Counted from the first letter of the stretch, positions 44,351 to 57,728 are shown. The stretch is 64,000 bases of DNA from Nissabacter sp. SGAir0207 (GCF_005491205.1 NZ_CP028035.1:3534001-3598000); one strand, 5' to 3'. Program-made: numbers and translations. The notes: generated by a model from the sequence alone, not told the origin.

Positions 44351-45646
44351 ATGAATATCTTGATTATCGGTAACGGTGGCCGCGAACACGCGCTGGCCTG
44401 GAAAGCCTCCCAATCCCCGCTGGCGGATAAAGTCTTTGTCGCACCGGGCAATGCTGGCACCGCCCTGGAGCCGCTGCTGGTGAATGTCGATATCGCCGCC
44501 ACGGACGTCAACGGCCTGCTGGAGTTCGCCAAACAGAATGAGATTGGCCTGACCATCGTTGGCCCGGAAGCGCCGCTGGTGATTGGCGTGGTAGACGCCT
44601 TCCGCGCCGCGGGCCTAAAGATCTTCGGCCCGACGCAAGCGGCTGCCCAATTGGAAGGCTCCAAGGCGTTCACCAAGGACTTCCTGGCGCGCCATGCCAT
44701 TCCGACAGCGGAGTACCACAATTTTACTGACGTCGAGCTGGCGCTGGCCTATGTGCGCAGCAAGGGCGCGCCGATTGTCATCAAGGCCGACGGTCTGGCG
44801 GCGGGCAAAGGGGTGATTGTTGCTATGACGCTGGAAGAGGCGGAAGCGGCAGTGACTGACATGCTGGCAGGCAATGCCTTTGGCGACGCCGGCCACCGCA
44901 TCGTGGTTGAGGAGTTCCTGGACGGCGAAGAGGCCAGCTTTATCGTGATGGTCGATGGCACCCACGTCTTGCCGATGGCCACCAGCCAGGATCACAAACG
45001 CGTTGGCGATGGCGATACCGGCCCGAACACCGGCGGCATGGGCGCTTACTCCCCTGCCCCGGTGGTCTCTGAAGAGATCCACCAGCGCATCATGGAACAG
45101 GTGATCTACCCGACCGTGCGCGGCATGGCGGCGGAAGGCAATACCTACACCGGTTTCCTCTACGCCGGCCTGATGATCTCCGCCGACGGCCAGCCGAAGG
45201 TGATTGAGTTCAACTGCCGCTTTGGCGACCCGGAGACCCAGCCGATCATGCTGCGTCTGCGTTCCGATCTGGTTGAACTGTGTCTGGCGGGCGCGGAAGG
45301 CGACCTGAGCGGCAAAAGCTCTGACTGGGACGAGCGCCCGGCGCTGGGCGTCGTGCTGGCCGCGGGCGGCTATCCGGGCAACTACCCGACAGGCGACGTG
45401 ATCCACGGCCTGCCGCTGGAAGAGGTTTCAGATGGCAAGGTGTTCCACGCCGGTACCCGCTTGCAGGATGAGCAGGTGGTGACCAGCGGTGGCCGCGTGC
45501 TGTGCGTCACCGCGCTGGGCGAAACCGTGGCCGCCGCGCAGCGTCGCGCCCACCAGCTGGCCGAGAGCATCCAGTGGCAGGGCTGCTTCTGCCGCCATGA
45601 CATCGGCTACCGTGCGATTGCACGGGAAAGCCAGCAGGATAAATAA
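44351..45646 (+). CDS. purD: Phosphoribosylamine-glycine ligase PurD
   Basis: PurD, an ATP-grasp enzyme, makes GAR in purine synthesis. It has 431 aa (E. coli 429). NILIIGNGGREHALAWK forms the N-domain start. The ATP-grasp core includes PIVIKADGLAAGKGVIVA (nucleotide Lys) and LPMATSQDHKRVGDGDTGPNTGGMGAYSPAP, while KVIEFNCRFGDPETQ holds the Mg ligands. It is co-directional with purH and followed by a terminator. Confidence 0.98.
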   Translation: MNILIIGNGGREHALAWKASQSPLADKVFVAPGNAGTALEPLLVNVDIAATDVNGLLEFAKQNEIGLTIVGPEAPLVIGVVDAFRAAGLKIFGPTQAAAQLEGSKAFTKDFLARHAIPTAEYHNFTDVELALAYVRSKGAPIVIKADGLAAGKGVIVAMTLEEAEAAVTDMLAGNAFGDAGHRIVVEEFLDGEEASFIVMVDGTHVLPMATSQDHKRVGDGDTGPNTGGMGAYSPAPVVSEEIHQRIMEQVIYPTVRGMAAEGNTYTGFLYAGLMISADGQPKVIEFNCRFGDPETQPIMLRLRSDLVELCLAGAEGDLSGKSSDWDERPALGVVLAAGGYPGNYPTGDVIHGLPLEEVSDGKVFHAGTRLQDEQVVTSGGRVLCVTALGETVAAAQRRAHQLAESIQWQGCFCRHDIGYRAIARESQQDK

Positions 45647-45662
45647 AGGTACAGGTTTACAG

Positions 45663-45684
45663 GGGCGCTACGGCGCCCTTTTTT
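45663..45684 (+). terminator. purHD terminator
   Basis: GGGCGC (45663-45668), loop TACG and GCGCCC (45673-45678) are followed by six T. Confidence 0.88.
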
Positions 45685-45705
45685 ATGGGCGGCATTTGGC
45701 GGGAT

Positions 45706-46401
45706 TTACAGATTGTCGGGCTTGGGTTCCCAGCGGCAGAAATCCTCATTCGCCACCAGCAGCAGTTCCGTGCCTTCCGGCGCGCTCAGCCACGCCAGCC
45801 CCAGCCGGTCATTGGACTGACTCGCCCGTTTCGCCAGCCAGACTTGTGAATAGGCACCGAATTGAGGTTTCACCGTCTCACCACTGCACAGGGTAATGAC
45901 GCCCTGATTCCAGCGCCCCTGATTCAGGCTAACCTGCCCGGCGCGCAGGGTATCGCTCAGCTCACGCACGGCCTGCGCCTGATACTGGTAGCGGCCAATA
46001 TCATCCGCAGAGAGCTTCTGCCGACCGCTGGCTCGCTGGCGCTGCATAAAGCTCACCTGCCCCTCACGGTCAAAGCGGATCTGGATGGTCTCCCCCTCTG
46101 GGCCAAGATGGGTCTCGCGGATCTGGTGCAGGAGATTGTCCTGATACTCGTAGCGCGTGATGACCGTCTCTTTGCCACGATAGGGGCTGTAGACATTGAT
46201 AAGCGTTTGTGGATGGTTCTGAGCATCATCCTGACGCCAAAGGCGGTTGATGCCCTGATCAGCGATGTAACCGCTGGCAGTGAAGGTGGGGGGATCGTCG
46301 TGGAAACTACAGCCCGCCAGGCCGCTCGCCAGAAGGGTGGCGATCAGGCAGCGGCGGGCAAACAAAAGGGGCGTGATCGCCCCCCTGTCTATTCTTTTCA
46401 C
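45706..46401 (-). CDS. yjaH: YjaH, DUF1481 lipoprotein
   Basis: This 231-aa predicted lipoprotein has a hydrophobic N-terminus (LFARRCLIATLLASGLAGC) with the lipobox at Cys31. The rest (TFTASGYIADQGINRLWRQDD, YRYEYQDNLLHQI-type segments, a Cys at position 170 and FCRWEPK near the end) fits the DUF1481 family; function unknown. The start is GTG at 46401, 10 bp after the hupA stop, without a strong ribosome site, so coupling to hupA is possible. A shorter start nearer the signal cannot be excluded. Confidence 0.85.
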   Translation of the reverse strand: MKRIDRGAITPLLFARRCLIATLLASGLAGCSFHDDPPTFTASGYIADQGINRLWRQDDAQNHPQTLINVYSPYRGKETVITRYEYQDNLLHQIRETHLGPEGETIQIRFDREGQVSFMQRQRASGRQKLSADDIGRYQYQAQAVRELSDTLRAGQVSLNQGRWNQGVITLCSGETVKPQFGAYSQVWLAKRASQSNDRLGLAWLSAPEGTELLLVANEDFCRWEPKPDNL

Positions 46402-46411
46402 AGAAGCGCGA

Positions 46412-46684
46412 TTATTTAACAGCGTCTTTCAGTGCCTTGCCAGAAACGAAAGCCGGTACGTTTGCAGCAGCGATTTTGATTTCTTTACCGGTTTGCGGGT
46501 TGCGGCCAGTGCGCTCGCTACGATGGTTTACTTTGAACGTCCCGAAGCCAACCAATTGTACTGCATCACCGTCTTTCAGAGACTCAGTAATCGCGTTCAG
46601 GGTTGATTCCAGTGCGGCTTTAGCCTGAGCCTTGGACAGATCAGCCTTGTCTGCGATTACATCAATCAGTTGAGTCTTATTCAT
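46412..46684 (-). CDS. hupA: DNA-binding protein HU-alpha
   Basis: HU is the 90-aa nucleoid protein; the alpha subunit forms homodimers or heterodimers with HupB and bends DNA. The sequence begins [29 protein letters not shown]. The beta-arm tip [14 protein letters not shown] with the intercalating Pro63 and the signature [18 protein letters not shown] are intact. The start ATG is at 46684. It lies between yjaG and yjaH. Confidence 0.99.
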   Translation of the reverse strand: MNKTQLIDVIADKADLSKAQAKAALESTLNAITESLKDGDAVQLVGFGTFKVNHRSERTGRNPQTGKEIKIAAANVPAFVSGKALKDAVK

Positions 46685-46873
46685 AAGTTATCCTTACAGT
46701 GTGTTTATCGTTTGCAAAGCATCGAGTGCGACGGATATGCCGATGGACAGCACTCTCCTGCATACACGCACCGATAGCCACTTTTTTTACGCCCCCCAAA
46801 TGTAGACCAGACAGGGTGCGGATGTGAAGCCTTAAGGCACGACAAATCAGGCGTTAAATCACGTTTTGTTGCC

Positions 46874-47464
46874 TTATTGCGTTAAATTTATCCCAATGTT
46901 ACTGACCGCTGCTTCGCGCAGGTCAGAACGTAACCCCTTAATCAATTCCAGGTCACGCTCCTCGCAGGCAGCCAGCAAGCGGAAAATTTCCCATTGGATA
47001 TCCCACTCTTCCTCGACAGCTGGCACAATTTTCAGTTCTGCGTCGGTCATCTCTTTGCCTGCCTGAGTCATCTCCAGCATGGCGACGGTTCGAATGGAAG
47101 TTTCGCTGATTGCCACGGCGTGAGAGTAAGTCTCGCCGCTAAGTCGCGAGTGGATAAGTTCCCCTAATGCGATACAGGCATCGATTGCCGGGTAAACGCC
47201 GTAAAGATCGTAATCTTCTGCCGAAGGGATCGCCTCTTCCAGCTTCTCGAGCTGGCTGTCAAAATTGACCTTGGCATCCTTTACCACCAGCGTTTCCCAA
47301 ACCAGATCCAAAATGCGGCGATAGACTTGTGGATCGCCAAAACCGGTTTGCAGACAGAACATCTGATAGTTGGGGTACATGCGCTCGCACAGGCTGGCCA
47401 TAAAGGTGACGTGTTGCCAGCTCTCCAGCTTTTCAAGCCGCAAGTGGATCGGGTTTTGTAACAT
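46874..47464 (-). CDS. yjaG: YjaG, DUF416 protein
   Basis: This 196-aa cytoplasmic, mostly helical protein is the same length as E. coli YjaG. Conserved segments are LESWQHVTFMASLCERMYPNYQMFC, VYRRILDLVWETLVVKDAKVNFDSQLEKLEEAIP and YPAIDACIALGELIHS. Function unknown. It lies 56 bp after nfi and 189 bp before hupA. Confidence 0.94.
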   Translation of the reverse strand: MLQNPIHLRLEKLESWQHVTFMASLCERMYPNYQMFCLQTGFGDPQVYRRILDLVWETLVVKDAKVNFDSQLEKLEEAIPSAEDYDLYGVYPAIDACIALGELIHSRLSGETYSHAVAISETSIRTVAMLEMTQAGKEMTDAELKIVPAVEEEWDIQWEIFRLLAACEERDLELIKGLRSDLREAAVSNIGINLTQ

Positions 47465-47520
47465 GTTCGGTTCTCAGTAATGTTGCTGCGCGGCAGTGTA
47501 CCCGAAAACTTCCAGGAACC

Positions 47521-48213
47521 CTATTCTTCGATTCCTAAAGCGGGCGGCAGGGCCTGCCAGCGCTGGAACGCGGGCCGGTTGGAGGCCACCGCGTCTGCCC
47601 AGCGGGTGGGTTCCGGCAGGCGGTAGCCACGCGTGCAGCGCTCCACCCATGCCAGCGCGCTGTCGAGGCCGACGCGGTGGCCGGTGGCGACAAACAGCGG
47701 GTTGCAGCGCGCCTTGCTGCGCCACACCCACGCCAGCTGTTCGCCCTTGTCCATCAAGGGCTGCTTCGCCCCGACCTCCGGCCCCAGCGGCTCGAACTTG
47801 CCGCACAGGCGGCGCTTCGCCACGCCGATGGTTGGCACGTTTACCAGCAGGCCAAAGTGACTGGCAACGCCCAGCCGGCGCGGGTGGGAGATGCCGTGGC
47901 CATCAACGAACAGCAGGTCAGGCTTCTGTTGCAACTGATCCCAGGCGGCCAGCAGGGCCGGGTACTCACGGAAGGAGAGAAAGCCCGGAATATAGGGCAT
48001 GGTGGTCTTGATCCGCGCGATGCGGTACTCCACCAGCTCCAGCGAGGGGTAGCGCAGCAGGGCGATGGCGGCGCGTGTCACCTCCCCCTCCTGCTCAAAC
48101 CCGACATCCGCCCCGGCGATGAACGCCGGTTGCTCAAACTCATAATCATCATGGCGGATCACTTCCGCCGCCTTGATTATCTGCTCCTGACGCAACGCCT
48201 GAGTATCAATCAA
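47521..48213 (-). CDS. nfi: Endonuclease V Nfi
   Basis: Nfi cuts DNA next to deaminated adenine (hypoxanthine). It has 230 aa (E. coli 223). Metal and catalytic acids appear in IAGADVGFE and [24 protein letters not shown]. The wedge [22 protein letters not shown] and C-terminal [16 protein letters not shown] are conserved. The start is TTG at 48213: the hemE stop overlaps its ribosome site (TAAGGAG, 5 bp spacing), and no ATG fits better. It is downstream of hemE and probably co-translated. Confidence 0.94.
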   Translation of the reverse strand: MIDTQALRQEQIIKAAEVIRHDDYEFEQPAFIAGADVGFEQEGEVTRAAIALLRYPSLELVEYRIARIKTTMPYIPGFLSFREYPALLAAWDQLQQKPDLLFVDGHGISHPRRLGVASHFGLLVNVPTIGVAKRRLCGKFEPLGPEVGAKQPLMDKGEQLAWVWRSKARCNPLFVATGHRVGLDSALAWVERCTRGYRLPEPTRWADAVASNRPAFQRWQALPPALGIEE

Positions 48214-48222
48214 ACCTGCTCC

Positions 48223-49287
48223 TTATTGGTGGTACTTCGCCGATTGGGCATGTACCGCATTGACGAATGCGCCGGCGTGCTCCGGCGGCACATCCAGATG
48301 GATACCGTGGCCAAGGTTAAACACATGGCCCTCCCCGTGACCAAAGCCCGCCAGGATGGTTTCGACCTCCTGTTCGATGCGGGACGGTGGCGCATAAAGC
48401 ATAGACGGATCCATATTGCCTTGCAGGGCAACCTGATGCCCCACGCGACGGCGCGCATCGGCGATGTCGGTGGTCCAGTCGAGGCCCAGCGCGTCACAGC
48501 CGGTGGCGGCCATCGCCTCCAGCCACTGCCCGCCGCCTTTGGTGAACAGCGTTACTGGCACGCGGCGCCCTTCGTTCTCGCGGATCAGGCCATCGACGAT
48601 CTTATGCATGTAGTGCAGGGAGAACTCTTGGTAGTCGCGGCCGGTCAGCACGCCGCCCCAGGTGTCGAATACCATCACCGACTGCGCGCCCGCCTTGATT
48701 TGGGCATTCAGGTAGAGAATGACACTGTCCGCCAGCTTGTCGAGCATCAGGTGCAGGGTCGCTGGCTCGGCGTACATCATCTTCTTCAGCTTGGTGAAGG
48801 CCTTGCTGCTGCCGCCTTCCACCATGTAGGTAGCCAGCGTCCACGGGCTGCCGGAGAAGCCAATCAGCGGCACCTCCCCCTCCAGATTGTGGCGGATGGT
48901 GCGCACCGCATTCATCACATAGCCCAGCTCCTGCTCAGGATCGGGAATCGGCAGCTTCTCTACGTCCGCGCGGCAGGTTACCGGATGGGAGAAGCGCGGG
49001 CCTTCACCGGCCTCGAAGTGCAGCCCCAGGCCCATGGCGTCCGGGATGGTCAGGATGTCGGAGAACAGGATCGCGGCATCCAGCGGGAAGCGGCGCAGCG
49101 GCTGCAATGTCACTTCACACGCCAGCTCGGCATTTTTGCACAGTGACATAAAATCACCGGCCTGTGCCCGCGTCGCCTTGTACTCCGGCAAATAACGCCC
49201 GGCCTGACGCATCATCCAGACAGGGGTAACATCGACCGGCTGACGCAGCAGCGCGCGCAGATAGCGATCGTTCTTCAACTCTTTCAT
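48223..49287 (-). CDS. hemE: Uroporphyrinogen decarboxylase HemE
   Basis: HemE removes the four acetate carboxyls of uroporphyrinogen III to give coproporphyrinogen III in heme synthesis. The ATG at 49287 (AGGAG site) gives 354 aa, matching E. coli. Active-site segments are [14 protein letters not shown] (with catalytic Arg), [13 protein letters not shown] (Asp), [16 protein letters not shown] and [14 protein letters not shown] (His). It lies between nudC and nfi on the minus strand. Confidence 0.98.
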   Translation of the reverse strand: MKELKNDRYLRALLRQPVDVTPVWMMRQAGRYLPEYKATRAQAGDFMSLCKNAELACEVTLQPLRRFPLDAAILFSDILTIPDAMGLGLHFEAGEGPRFSHPVTCRADVEKLPIPDPEQELGYVMNAVRTIRHNLEGEVPLIGFSGSPWTLATYMVEGGSSKAFTKLKKMMYAEPATLHLMLDKLADSVILYLNAQIKAGAQSVMVFDTWGGVLTGRDYQEFSLHYMHKIVDGLIRENEGRRVPVTLFTKGGGQWLEAMAATGCDALGLDWTTDIADARRRVGHQVALQGNMDPSMLYAPPSRIEQEVETILAGFGHGEGHVFNLGHGIHLDVPPEHAGAFVNAVHAQSAKYHQ

Positions 49288-49300
49288 GTAGGGCTCCTCA

Positions 49301-50107
49301 TTAATCCGGCGCCATTGTACCACGCGCGCCCCGGCTTTCGCTCTCTGCACGGCACAGTGCCACGGTGTCCTCAATCAGGCGGCGGGCGATGGTGCCGGGC
49401 GGCGGCAGTTGCGGCAGCTGGTCATAGCGATACCAAGCGGCGCTGAGCAATTCGCTGGGATCAACACGGATCTCGCCGCGATCGTAATCCGCCATAAAGG
49501 CCATCATCAGCGAATTGGGGAAGGGCCAAGGCTGGGAACTGACATAGCGCAGGTTTTTCACGCAGAGGTTGCTCTCCTCCATCACTTCGCGCGCCACCGC
49601 CTGCTCCATTGTCTCGCCGACCTCGACAAAACCGGCCAGCACCGTGTGGATGCCGTTGCGGTGGCGAACGTGCTGGGCCAGCAGGATCTCTTCACCGCGG
49701 CGGATCGCCACGATCATGCAAGGGGCAATCTGGGGATAGTAGCGCTCATGGCAGTGCTGGCAGTGCACCGCCCACTCTTTTTTGCTGGGATGCATCTCAT
49801 GGCCGCAGTAGCCACAGAAGCGGTGCGAACGGTAGAACTCCGCCAGCTGCACACCGCGCCCGGCCAGCTGGAACAGCTCGCGATCCTGGTCGATAAGCTG
49901 CCGCACAGAGGCCATCTCCGCTGGCCGCGGCTCGCGCACCAGCCAGATCGGCAGTCCCTGCCATTCGCCCAATTGGCGGGCGGCTTTGCCCACCAGTGAG
50001 AATTGTGTGGCCGGGCCAACCGGCAGTTCGCCCTTCGGCAGCCACAGCTTGCCCTCGTGGCTGATCACCCACCAGCCCTGATGTGATTCTGTGAGTTGAA
50101 TTTCCAT
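49301..50107 (-). CDS. nudC: NADH pyrophosphatase / NAD-RNA decapping hydrolase NudC
   Basis: NudC hydrolyses NADH and removes NAD caps from RNA. It has 268 aa (E. coli 257). A zinc ribbon is formed by CGYC and CQHC (about residues 98-118), and the Nudix box [21 protein letters not shown] (about 173-193) has the catalytic Glu residues, followed by the [11 protein letters not shown] signature of the NADH clade. The C-terminus is about ten residues longer than E. coli. The start is ATG at 50107; the stop is 14 bp upstream of hemE. It is divergent from rsd. Confidence 0.96.
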   Translation of the reverse strand: MEIQLTESHQGWWVISHEGKLWLPKGELPVGPATQFSLVGKAARQLGEWQGLPIWLVREPRPAEMASVRQLIDQDRELFQLAGRGVQLAEFYRSHRFCGYCGHEMHPSKKEWAVHCQHCHERYYPQIAPCMIVAIRRGEEILLAQHVRHRNGIHTVLAGFVEVGETMEQAVAREVMEESNLCVKNLRYVSSQPWPFPNSLMMAFMADYDRGEIRVDPSELLSAAWYRYDQLPQLPPPGTIARRLIEDTVALCRAESESRGARGTMAPD

Positions 50108-50205
50108 ATTGTTATTGCATAACCTCGACTACACTGACACTCTGGGATTGTGACTTTTACATATTAGTAACGATTAAACACGTTTTCTTGCTCACGGAGT
50201 CCACC

Positions 50206-50724
50206 ATGCTAAACCGTCTGGAAAGACTGACTCAGCGCGTTGGCGGCAGTAATGAGTTAATTGATCAATGGCTGCATGAACGTAAAGAGCTATTAGTCGC
50301 CTATTGCACGCTGGTCGGTTTAAAATCGCATAAAGAAAAGCATACGCCACTGGATGAAGAGGCGCTGAATAACTTCTGCCATCGTCTGGTGGATTACCTC
50401 TCGGCTGGCCATTTCCACATCTACGACAAAATCATCCAAGGGATTGAGGGCACGCAAAGCCCGCGCATGGTGATCACCACCCAGCTCTATCCTGCCCTGC
50501 AAGGCAATACCGAAAGCATCATGGCGCTCTACGATCGCTCGATGGAAACCACCCTGGATCACGACAACATCCTCGAATTCCATGAGGCGTTGGCCGAAAT
50601 CGGCGTGGCGTTGGATGCCCGTTTCCAGTTTGAAGACCAGTTGATTGGCCTGGCGCTTGAGGCCGCCGCCCTGCCGCTGGAGCAGCCGGTCGCTAACGAT
50701 CCGGCGATTGCTCGCCCAGCCTGA
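50206..50724 (+). CDS. rsd: Regulator of sigma D, Rsd
   Basis: Rsd binds free sigma-70 in stationary phase, favouring alternative sigma factors. The ATG at 50206 (ACGGAG site) gives [38 protein letters not shown], matching the family N-terminus; the upstream in-frame ATG is not conserved. It has 172 aa (E. coli 158) and is all-helical. [17 protein letters not shown] and [15 protein letters not shown] with the [10 protein letters not shown] tail are conserved. It is divergent from nudC and upstream of the thiC riboswitch. Confidence 0.95.
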   Translation: MLNRLERLTQRVGGSNELIDQWLHERKELLVAYCTLVGLKSHKEKHTPLDEEALNNFCHRLVDYLSAGHFHIYDKIIQGIEGTQSPRMVITTQLYPALQGNTESIMALYDRSMETTLDHDNILEFHEALAEIGVALDARFQFEDQLIGLALEAAALPLEQPVANDPAIARPA

Positions 50725-50781
50725 TTTGCAGTCCCGATGACCCTACAAGGGTTGTCGTTTTTTATCCGCCTCGTATACTGA

Positions 50782-53567
<2,786 letters not shown>

Positions 53568-53578
<11 letters not shown>

Positions 53579-54329
53579 CGAAGATTTCCTGCGCTACAGT
53601 CGGCAGCTGTTGCTTGAGGAGGTTGGCCCACAGGGGCAGGAGGCGCTGCGGGCCGCCACGGTACTGATTATTGGCCTCGGCGGGCTTGGCTCGCCGGCGG
53701 CGCTCTATCTGGCGGCGGCCGGTGTCGGCACGATCCTGCTGGCCGATGACGATCGGCTGGAGATCACTAACCTGCAACGGCAGATCCTCTACCGCACGGC
53801 CGATCTCAAACAGCACAAAGCCGGGCTGGCCAGCCAGCGGCTGCGCGATCTCAACCCGCAAGTTGAAGCGATCGCCCTGCCGGTGCGGATGCAGGATCAG
53901 GCGCTGGCAGACGCCGTGAAGCGCGCCGATTTGGTGCTGGATTGCAGCGACAACATGGCGACCCGCCACGCGATCAATCAGGCGTGCATCTCGGCGGGCA
54001 AGCCACTTATCAGCGGCAGCGCGGTGGGCTTCAGCGGCCAGTTGCTGGTGCTCACGCCGCCCTATCGCCACGGCTGCTATGCCTGCCTCTACCCTGACCG
54101 CGATCTGCCGGAACGCAACTGCCGCACCGCCGGGGTGCTGGGGCCAGTGGTGGGGGTGATCGGCACGCTACAGGCTCTGGAGGCGATCAAGATGCTGGCT
54201 GGGATGCCCGCCGCGCTCGCTGGCAAACTGCGGCTATTCGATGGCAAGCAGCAGAGCTGGGCGACCCTGCAACTGAGCGCCGATGCCGGTTGCACCGTCT
54301 GCGGAGGGCGTGATGGTCATCAGCATTAA
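53568..54329 (+). CDS. thiF: ThiS adenylyltransferase ThiF
   Basis: ThiF adenylates the ThiS C-terminus for sulfur transfer, an E1-like fold. It has 253 aa. [23 protein letters not shown] is the Rossmann loop, [16 protein letters not shown] and [16 protein letters not shown] hold the Asp/Arg sites, and two CxxC pairs bind zinc (CYACL and CTVCGG). The second of two adjacent ATG codons (53568) is chosen because GGAGG is 6 bp away; the first has only 3 bp. It overlaps thiE and thiS by 11 and 17 bp. Confidence 0.96.
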
Positions 54330-54513
54330 TGACGAGCGCCTGCCCCTCACTGCCCCCCTGACGTTGGCGGCGCTGCTCCACCAGCTTGGCCGCCACCAGC
54401 CCGGCACGGCGCTGGCCGTAAACCAGATCATTATCCCGCGCGCGCAGTGGGAGACCCACATGTTGCAGGACGGCGACGCCATTCTGCTGTTTCAGGCCAT
54501 TGCAGGAGGCTGA
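54313..54513 (+). CDS. thiS: Sulfur carrier protein ThiS
   Basis: ThiS is a 66-aa ubiquitin-like protein; its C-terminal Gly-Gly is adenylated by ThiF and then thiocarboxylated. It ends in FQAIAGG, as required. [14 protein letters not shown] and LLFQAIAGG are family features. The ATG at 54313 follows GGAGGG. Its stop is 1 bp before thiG. Confidence 0.97.
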   Translation: MVISINDERLPLTAPLTLAALLHQLGRHQPGTALAVNQIIIPRAQWETHMLQDGDAILLFQAIAGG

Positions 54514-54514
54514 G

Positions 54515-55297
54515 ATGCTGACGATTGCCGATGTAACTTTTGACTCTTCCCTGTTTACCGGTACCGGCAAATTCGCCAGCGCCGATCTAATGCAAGCGGC
54601 GCTGGCCGCTTCCGGCAGCCAGTTGGTGACGATGGCGATGAAGCGCGTTGACCTGCGCGGCGGCAATGACGCCATTCTGGCCCCGCTGCGGGCGCTGGGG
54701 GTGCGGCTGCTGCCCAACACCTCCGGGGCGAAAACGGCGGAAGAGGCGATCTTTGCCGCCCAGCTGGCGCGTGAGGCGCTTGGCACTCACTGGGTAAAGC
54801 TGGAGATTCACCCTGATGTGAAATACCTGCTGCCCGACGCCGTCGAAACCCTGAAGGCGGCGGAGAAGCTGGTGAAACTGGGGTTCGTGGTGCTGCCCTA
54901 TTGCAGCGCTGATCCGGTGCTGTGCAAGCGGCTGGAGGAGGTGGGCTGCGCGGCGGTAATGCCGCTCGGTGCGCCTATCGGCTCCAATCAGGGGCTGAAG
55001 ACCCGCGACTTCCTCGAGATCATTATTGAGCAAGCACAGGTGCCGGTGGTGGTGGATGCGGGCATTGGTGCGCCCAGCCATGCCGCCGAGGCGATGGAGA
55101 TGGGAGCCAGCGCGGTGTTGGTGAACACGGCGATCGCCGTGGCCCGCGACCCGGTTGCCATGGCCCGTGCCTTCCGGCTGGCGGTGGAGGCTGGCAAGCT
55201 GGCCCGCGAGAGCGGCAGCGCGCCGGTGCTCTCCCACGCCTCCGCCTCCAGCCCGCTGACCGCGTTCCTCAGCCAAAGCACTGAGAGGCTGCTATGA
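54515..55297 (+). CDS. thiG: Thiazole synthase ThiG
   Basis: ThiG forms the thiazole ring from DXP, dehydroglycine and ThiS-thiocarboxylate. It has 260 aa. The Schiff-base Lys lies in [17 protein letters not shown], and [13 protein letters not shown] and [37 protein letters not shown] are family landmarks. The ATG at 54515 follows AGGAGG. Its stop overlaps the thiH start (ATGA). Confidence 0.98.
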   Translation: MLTIADVTFDSSLFTGTGKFASADLMQAALAASGSQLVTMAMKRVDLRGGNDAILAPLRALGVRLLPNTSGAKTAEEAIFAAQLAREALGTHWVKLEIHPDVKYLLPDAVETLKAAEKLVKLGFVVLPYCSADPVLCKRLEEVGCAAVMPLGAPIGSNQGLKTRDFLEIIIEQAQVPVVVDAGIGAPSHAAEAMEMGASAVLVNTAIAVARDPVAMARAFRLAVEAGKLARESGSAPVLSHASASSPLTAFLSQSTERLL

Positions 55298-56475
55298 GCA
55301 ACTTCAGCGATTATTGGCAACAGCTGGATTGGGACGATACCAGCCTGCGCATCCACAGCAAGACCGCGCAGGATGTGGAGCGGGCGCTGGCGGCAGACCG
55401 GATCAGCCGTGAGGATTTTATGGCGCTGATCTCACCCGCGGCGCTGGCCTACCTGGAGCCGATGGCCCAGCGCGCCCAACGCCTGACCCGCCAGCGCTTC
55501 GGCAATACGGTCGGCTTTTACGTGCCGCTCTACCTCTCCAACCTGTGTGCCAATGAGTGCACTTACTGCGGTTTTTCGATGAGCAACCGCATCAAACGCA
55601 AAACACTGGATGAGGCAGAGATTGCGCGTGAGTGCGCCGCCATCAAGGCACTGGGTTTCGACCATCTGCTGCTGGTCACCGGTGAGCATAAGAGCAAAGT
55701 GGGGATGGACTATTTCCGCCGCCACTTCCCGGCGATTCGCCAGCAGTTCAGCTCGCTGATGATTGAGGTGCAGCCGCTGGCGCAGGAGGAGTATGCCGAG
55801 CTGAAAGAGCTGGGGCTGGATGGCGTGCTGGTCTATCAGGAGACATACCATGCCGCGACCTACCAACAGCACCATCTCCGCGGCCAGAAGCAGGATTTCT
55901 TCTGGCGGCTGGATACGCCGGATCGCCTTGGCCGGGCAGGCATCGACAAGATTGGGCTGGGCGCGCTGATTGGCCTATCGAACAGTTGGCGCACCGACTG
56001 CTATATGGTGGCGGAGCACCTGCTCTATCTCCAGCGCCACTACTGGCAGAGCCGCTACTCGATCGCCTTCCCACGGCTGCGCCCCTGCACCGGCGGCATT
56101 GAGCCAGCCTCCCTGATGAGCGAGCCGCAGCTGGTGCAACTGGTGTGCGCCTTCCGCTTGCTGGCGCCGGATGTCGAGCTGACGCTGTCGACCCGCGAGT
56201 CGCCCTATTTCCGTGACAACCTGATCCCGCTGGCGATCACCAACGTTAGCGCCGGCTCGAAAACCCAGCCTGGCGGCTATGCCGACGATCACCCGGAGTT
56301 GGAGCAGTTCGCCCCGCATGATGACCGCTCGCCGAGGCGGGTGGCCGAGGCGATTGCGCGTGCGGGCTTGCAGCCGGTCTGGAAAGATTGGGACAGTTTT
56401 CTGGGAAGGGGCGCGCAGGAGTCCTGCAACGTTGCAGCACAGAAAAATACGTCTTGGAGGGCTGCCGAAGGATAA
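55294..56475 (+). CDS. thiH: 2-iminoacetate synthase ThiH
   Basis: ThiH is the radical-SAM tyrosine lyase that supplies dehydroglycine for the thiazole ring. It has 393 aa (E. coli 377). The C-x3-C-x2-C motif [10 protein letters not shown] (about residues 84-93) binds the cluster. [38 protein letters not shown] and [12 protein letters not shown] are conserved. The body ends with [14 protein letters not shown]; about 20 residues then follow that are not typical of the family. The ATG at 55294 overlaps the thiG stop. Confidence 0.96.
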   Translation: MSNFSDYWQQLDWDDTSLRIHSKTAQDVERALAADRISREDFMALISPAALAYLEPMAQRAQRLTRQRFGNTVGFYVPLYLSNLCANECTYCGFSMSNRIKRKTLDEAEIARECAAIKALGFDHLLLVTGEHKSKVGMDYFRRHFPAIRQQFSSLMIEVQPLAQEEYAELKELGLDGVLVYQETYHAATYQQHHLRGQKQDFFWRLDTPDRLGRAGIDKIGLGALIGLSNSWRTDCYMVAEHLLYLQRHYWQSRYSIAFPRLRPCTGGIEPASLMSEPQLVQLVCAFRLLAPDVELTLSTRESPYFRDNLIPLAITNVSAGSKTQPGGYADDHPELEQFAPHDDRSPRRVAEAIARAGLQPVWKDWDSFLGRGAQESCNVAAQKNTSWRAAEG

Positions 56476-56540
56476 GAGACAGCCTCTTGCCGTGCCACAC
56501 TGAGTGAAATATTGTCGCCTCGTTGGGTTTACTGACCAAC

Positions 56541-56575
56541 CGGGGCGGCAACCTTCCCTGCCCATCGCCGCCCCG
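56541..56575 (+). terminator. Weak terminator after thiH
   Basis: CGGGGCGGC (56541-56549) pairs with GCCGCCCCG (56567-56575) over a 17-nt loop, followed by CTTTCC rather than a clean T run. It could also act on the convergent SIS gene. Confidence 0.5.
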
Positions 56576-56582
56576 CTTTCCG

Positions 56583-57728
56583 TCAGTAGACAGTGACGTT
56601 TGCCACCTTGGTCACTTTCCCATCACGGGAAGGCATATCTGGCGTGACGCCCAGCGCAATGGCGCGGTACAGACCTGCCAGCTGCGCAAAGAGGACGTAG
56701 AGCAAGGTGGCCCAGGATTCGTGGTAGTCGGCCAGCTCTGGAGAGGCAAAATGGAAATAGAGATCCGCAGGCTTTTTGCCCTCAGGCAATACATCATGCC
56801 CGATGGCGACCACCTGAGCGCCTGCGCTGCGCTCGCCTGTCAGTTCCACCAGCATGTCATAGTCATAACGGTGGATTTCAGGGCGCGCCGCAAGGTAGCC
56901 GATCACGGTGACATCGCGGTTAATAATCAGCTTTGGCCCGTGGCGGAATTCCAGCATCGAGTGCCAGGCGGTCATCACCTGCCCGTTGCCCATCTCCAGC
57001 AGTTTCAGGCTGGTTTCACAGGCCACCGCCTTCAAGGAGAGAGAACCTATCGCCACCATCGTGTTGCGCGGCTCGGCCGCCCACTGTTCCAGGGTGTCGG
57101 CATAGTGGGTCAGGAAATAGCCCGCTCCCCGCTGCAAAACAGGCAAGACGTGTTCAGCCTCATCCCAGCACTCTGGCGCAAGCAGCAGCATTAAGTACCA
57201 CAAGGGCATGGTGAACTCAGAGGTAGCGGCAAAACTGCCGTTAGAGGTGCCGTCAGGAACCGGGATAAATAGGCCCGCCGGGTGCTGTTCCGCCAGGGTT
57301 GCCAGGCGGCTGCCCGCATTATTGGTAATCGCCAGATGGCACAGCTGGGGATGCGCTGCCAGTGCCTGCTCAACAACCGTGACAGTCTCCGGCGTGTTGC
57401 CCGAGCTGCTGACGGAAACCAGACAGACATGGTCATCAATCATGCCGGGCGTCAGCACGAGATCTGTCGCCGGGATAACGTCTATCTGGCGGGGTAATAC
57501 CGTGCGCAGCCAGTTAACGCTCGCCTGCGCCGCCAGTAAAGATGAACCTGCCCCAGTCATGACCACGCGGGTATGCGCCCCGCACTGCTGCCAGAAAGCC
57601 TGAATATCAGACCGCCGCGCTTTGACCTGTGCCAGCCCCTCCTGCCATAAACGGGGCTGAGCAAGGATCGCCTCGACGGTTAAGCTGGCGCCCTTTTGCT
57701 GCCAGTACGCTTGGTTATGATTTAACAT
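56583..57728 (-). CDS. AgaS-like SIS-domain sugar-phosphate isomerase/deaminase
   Basis: A 381-aa protein with two SIS domains. The first (about residues 45-195) has VVMTGAGSSLLAAQA and the phosphosugar loop VSVSSSGNTPETVTV. The second (about 215-375) has ACETSLKLLEMGNGQVMTAWHSMLEFRHGPKL and the tail MPSRDGKVTKVANVTVY. This is the layout of AgaS (galactosamine/tagatose-6-phosphate), so an aldose-ketose isomerase or amino-sugar-phosphate deaminase acting on a sugar phosphate is likely; the exact substrate is not readable. The start is ATG at 57728. It is divergent from the GntR regulator, 101 bp away, and convergent with thiH. Confidence 0.8.
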   Translation of the reverse strand: MLNHNQAYWQQKGASLTVEAILAQPRLWQEGLAQVKARRSDIQAFWQQCGAHTRVVMTGAGSSLLAAQASVNWLRTVLPRQIDVIPATDLVLTPGMIDDHVCLVSVSSSGNTPETVTVVEQALAAHPQLCHLAITNNAGSRLATLAEQHPAGLFIPVPDGTSNGSFAATSEFTMPLWYLMLLLAPECWDEAEHVLPVLQRGAGYFLTHYADTLEQWAAEPRNTMVAIGSLSLKAVACETSLKLLEMGNGQVMTAWHSMLEFRHGPKLIINRDVTVIGYLAARPEIHRYDYDMLVELTGERSAGAQVVAIGHDVLPEGKKPADLYFHFASPELADYHESWATLLYVLFAQLAGLYRAIALGVTPDMPSRDGKVTKVANVTVY

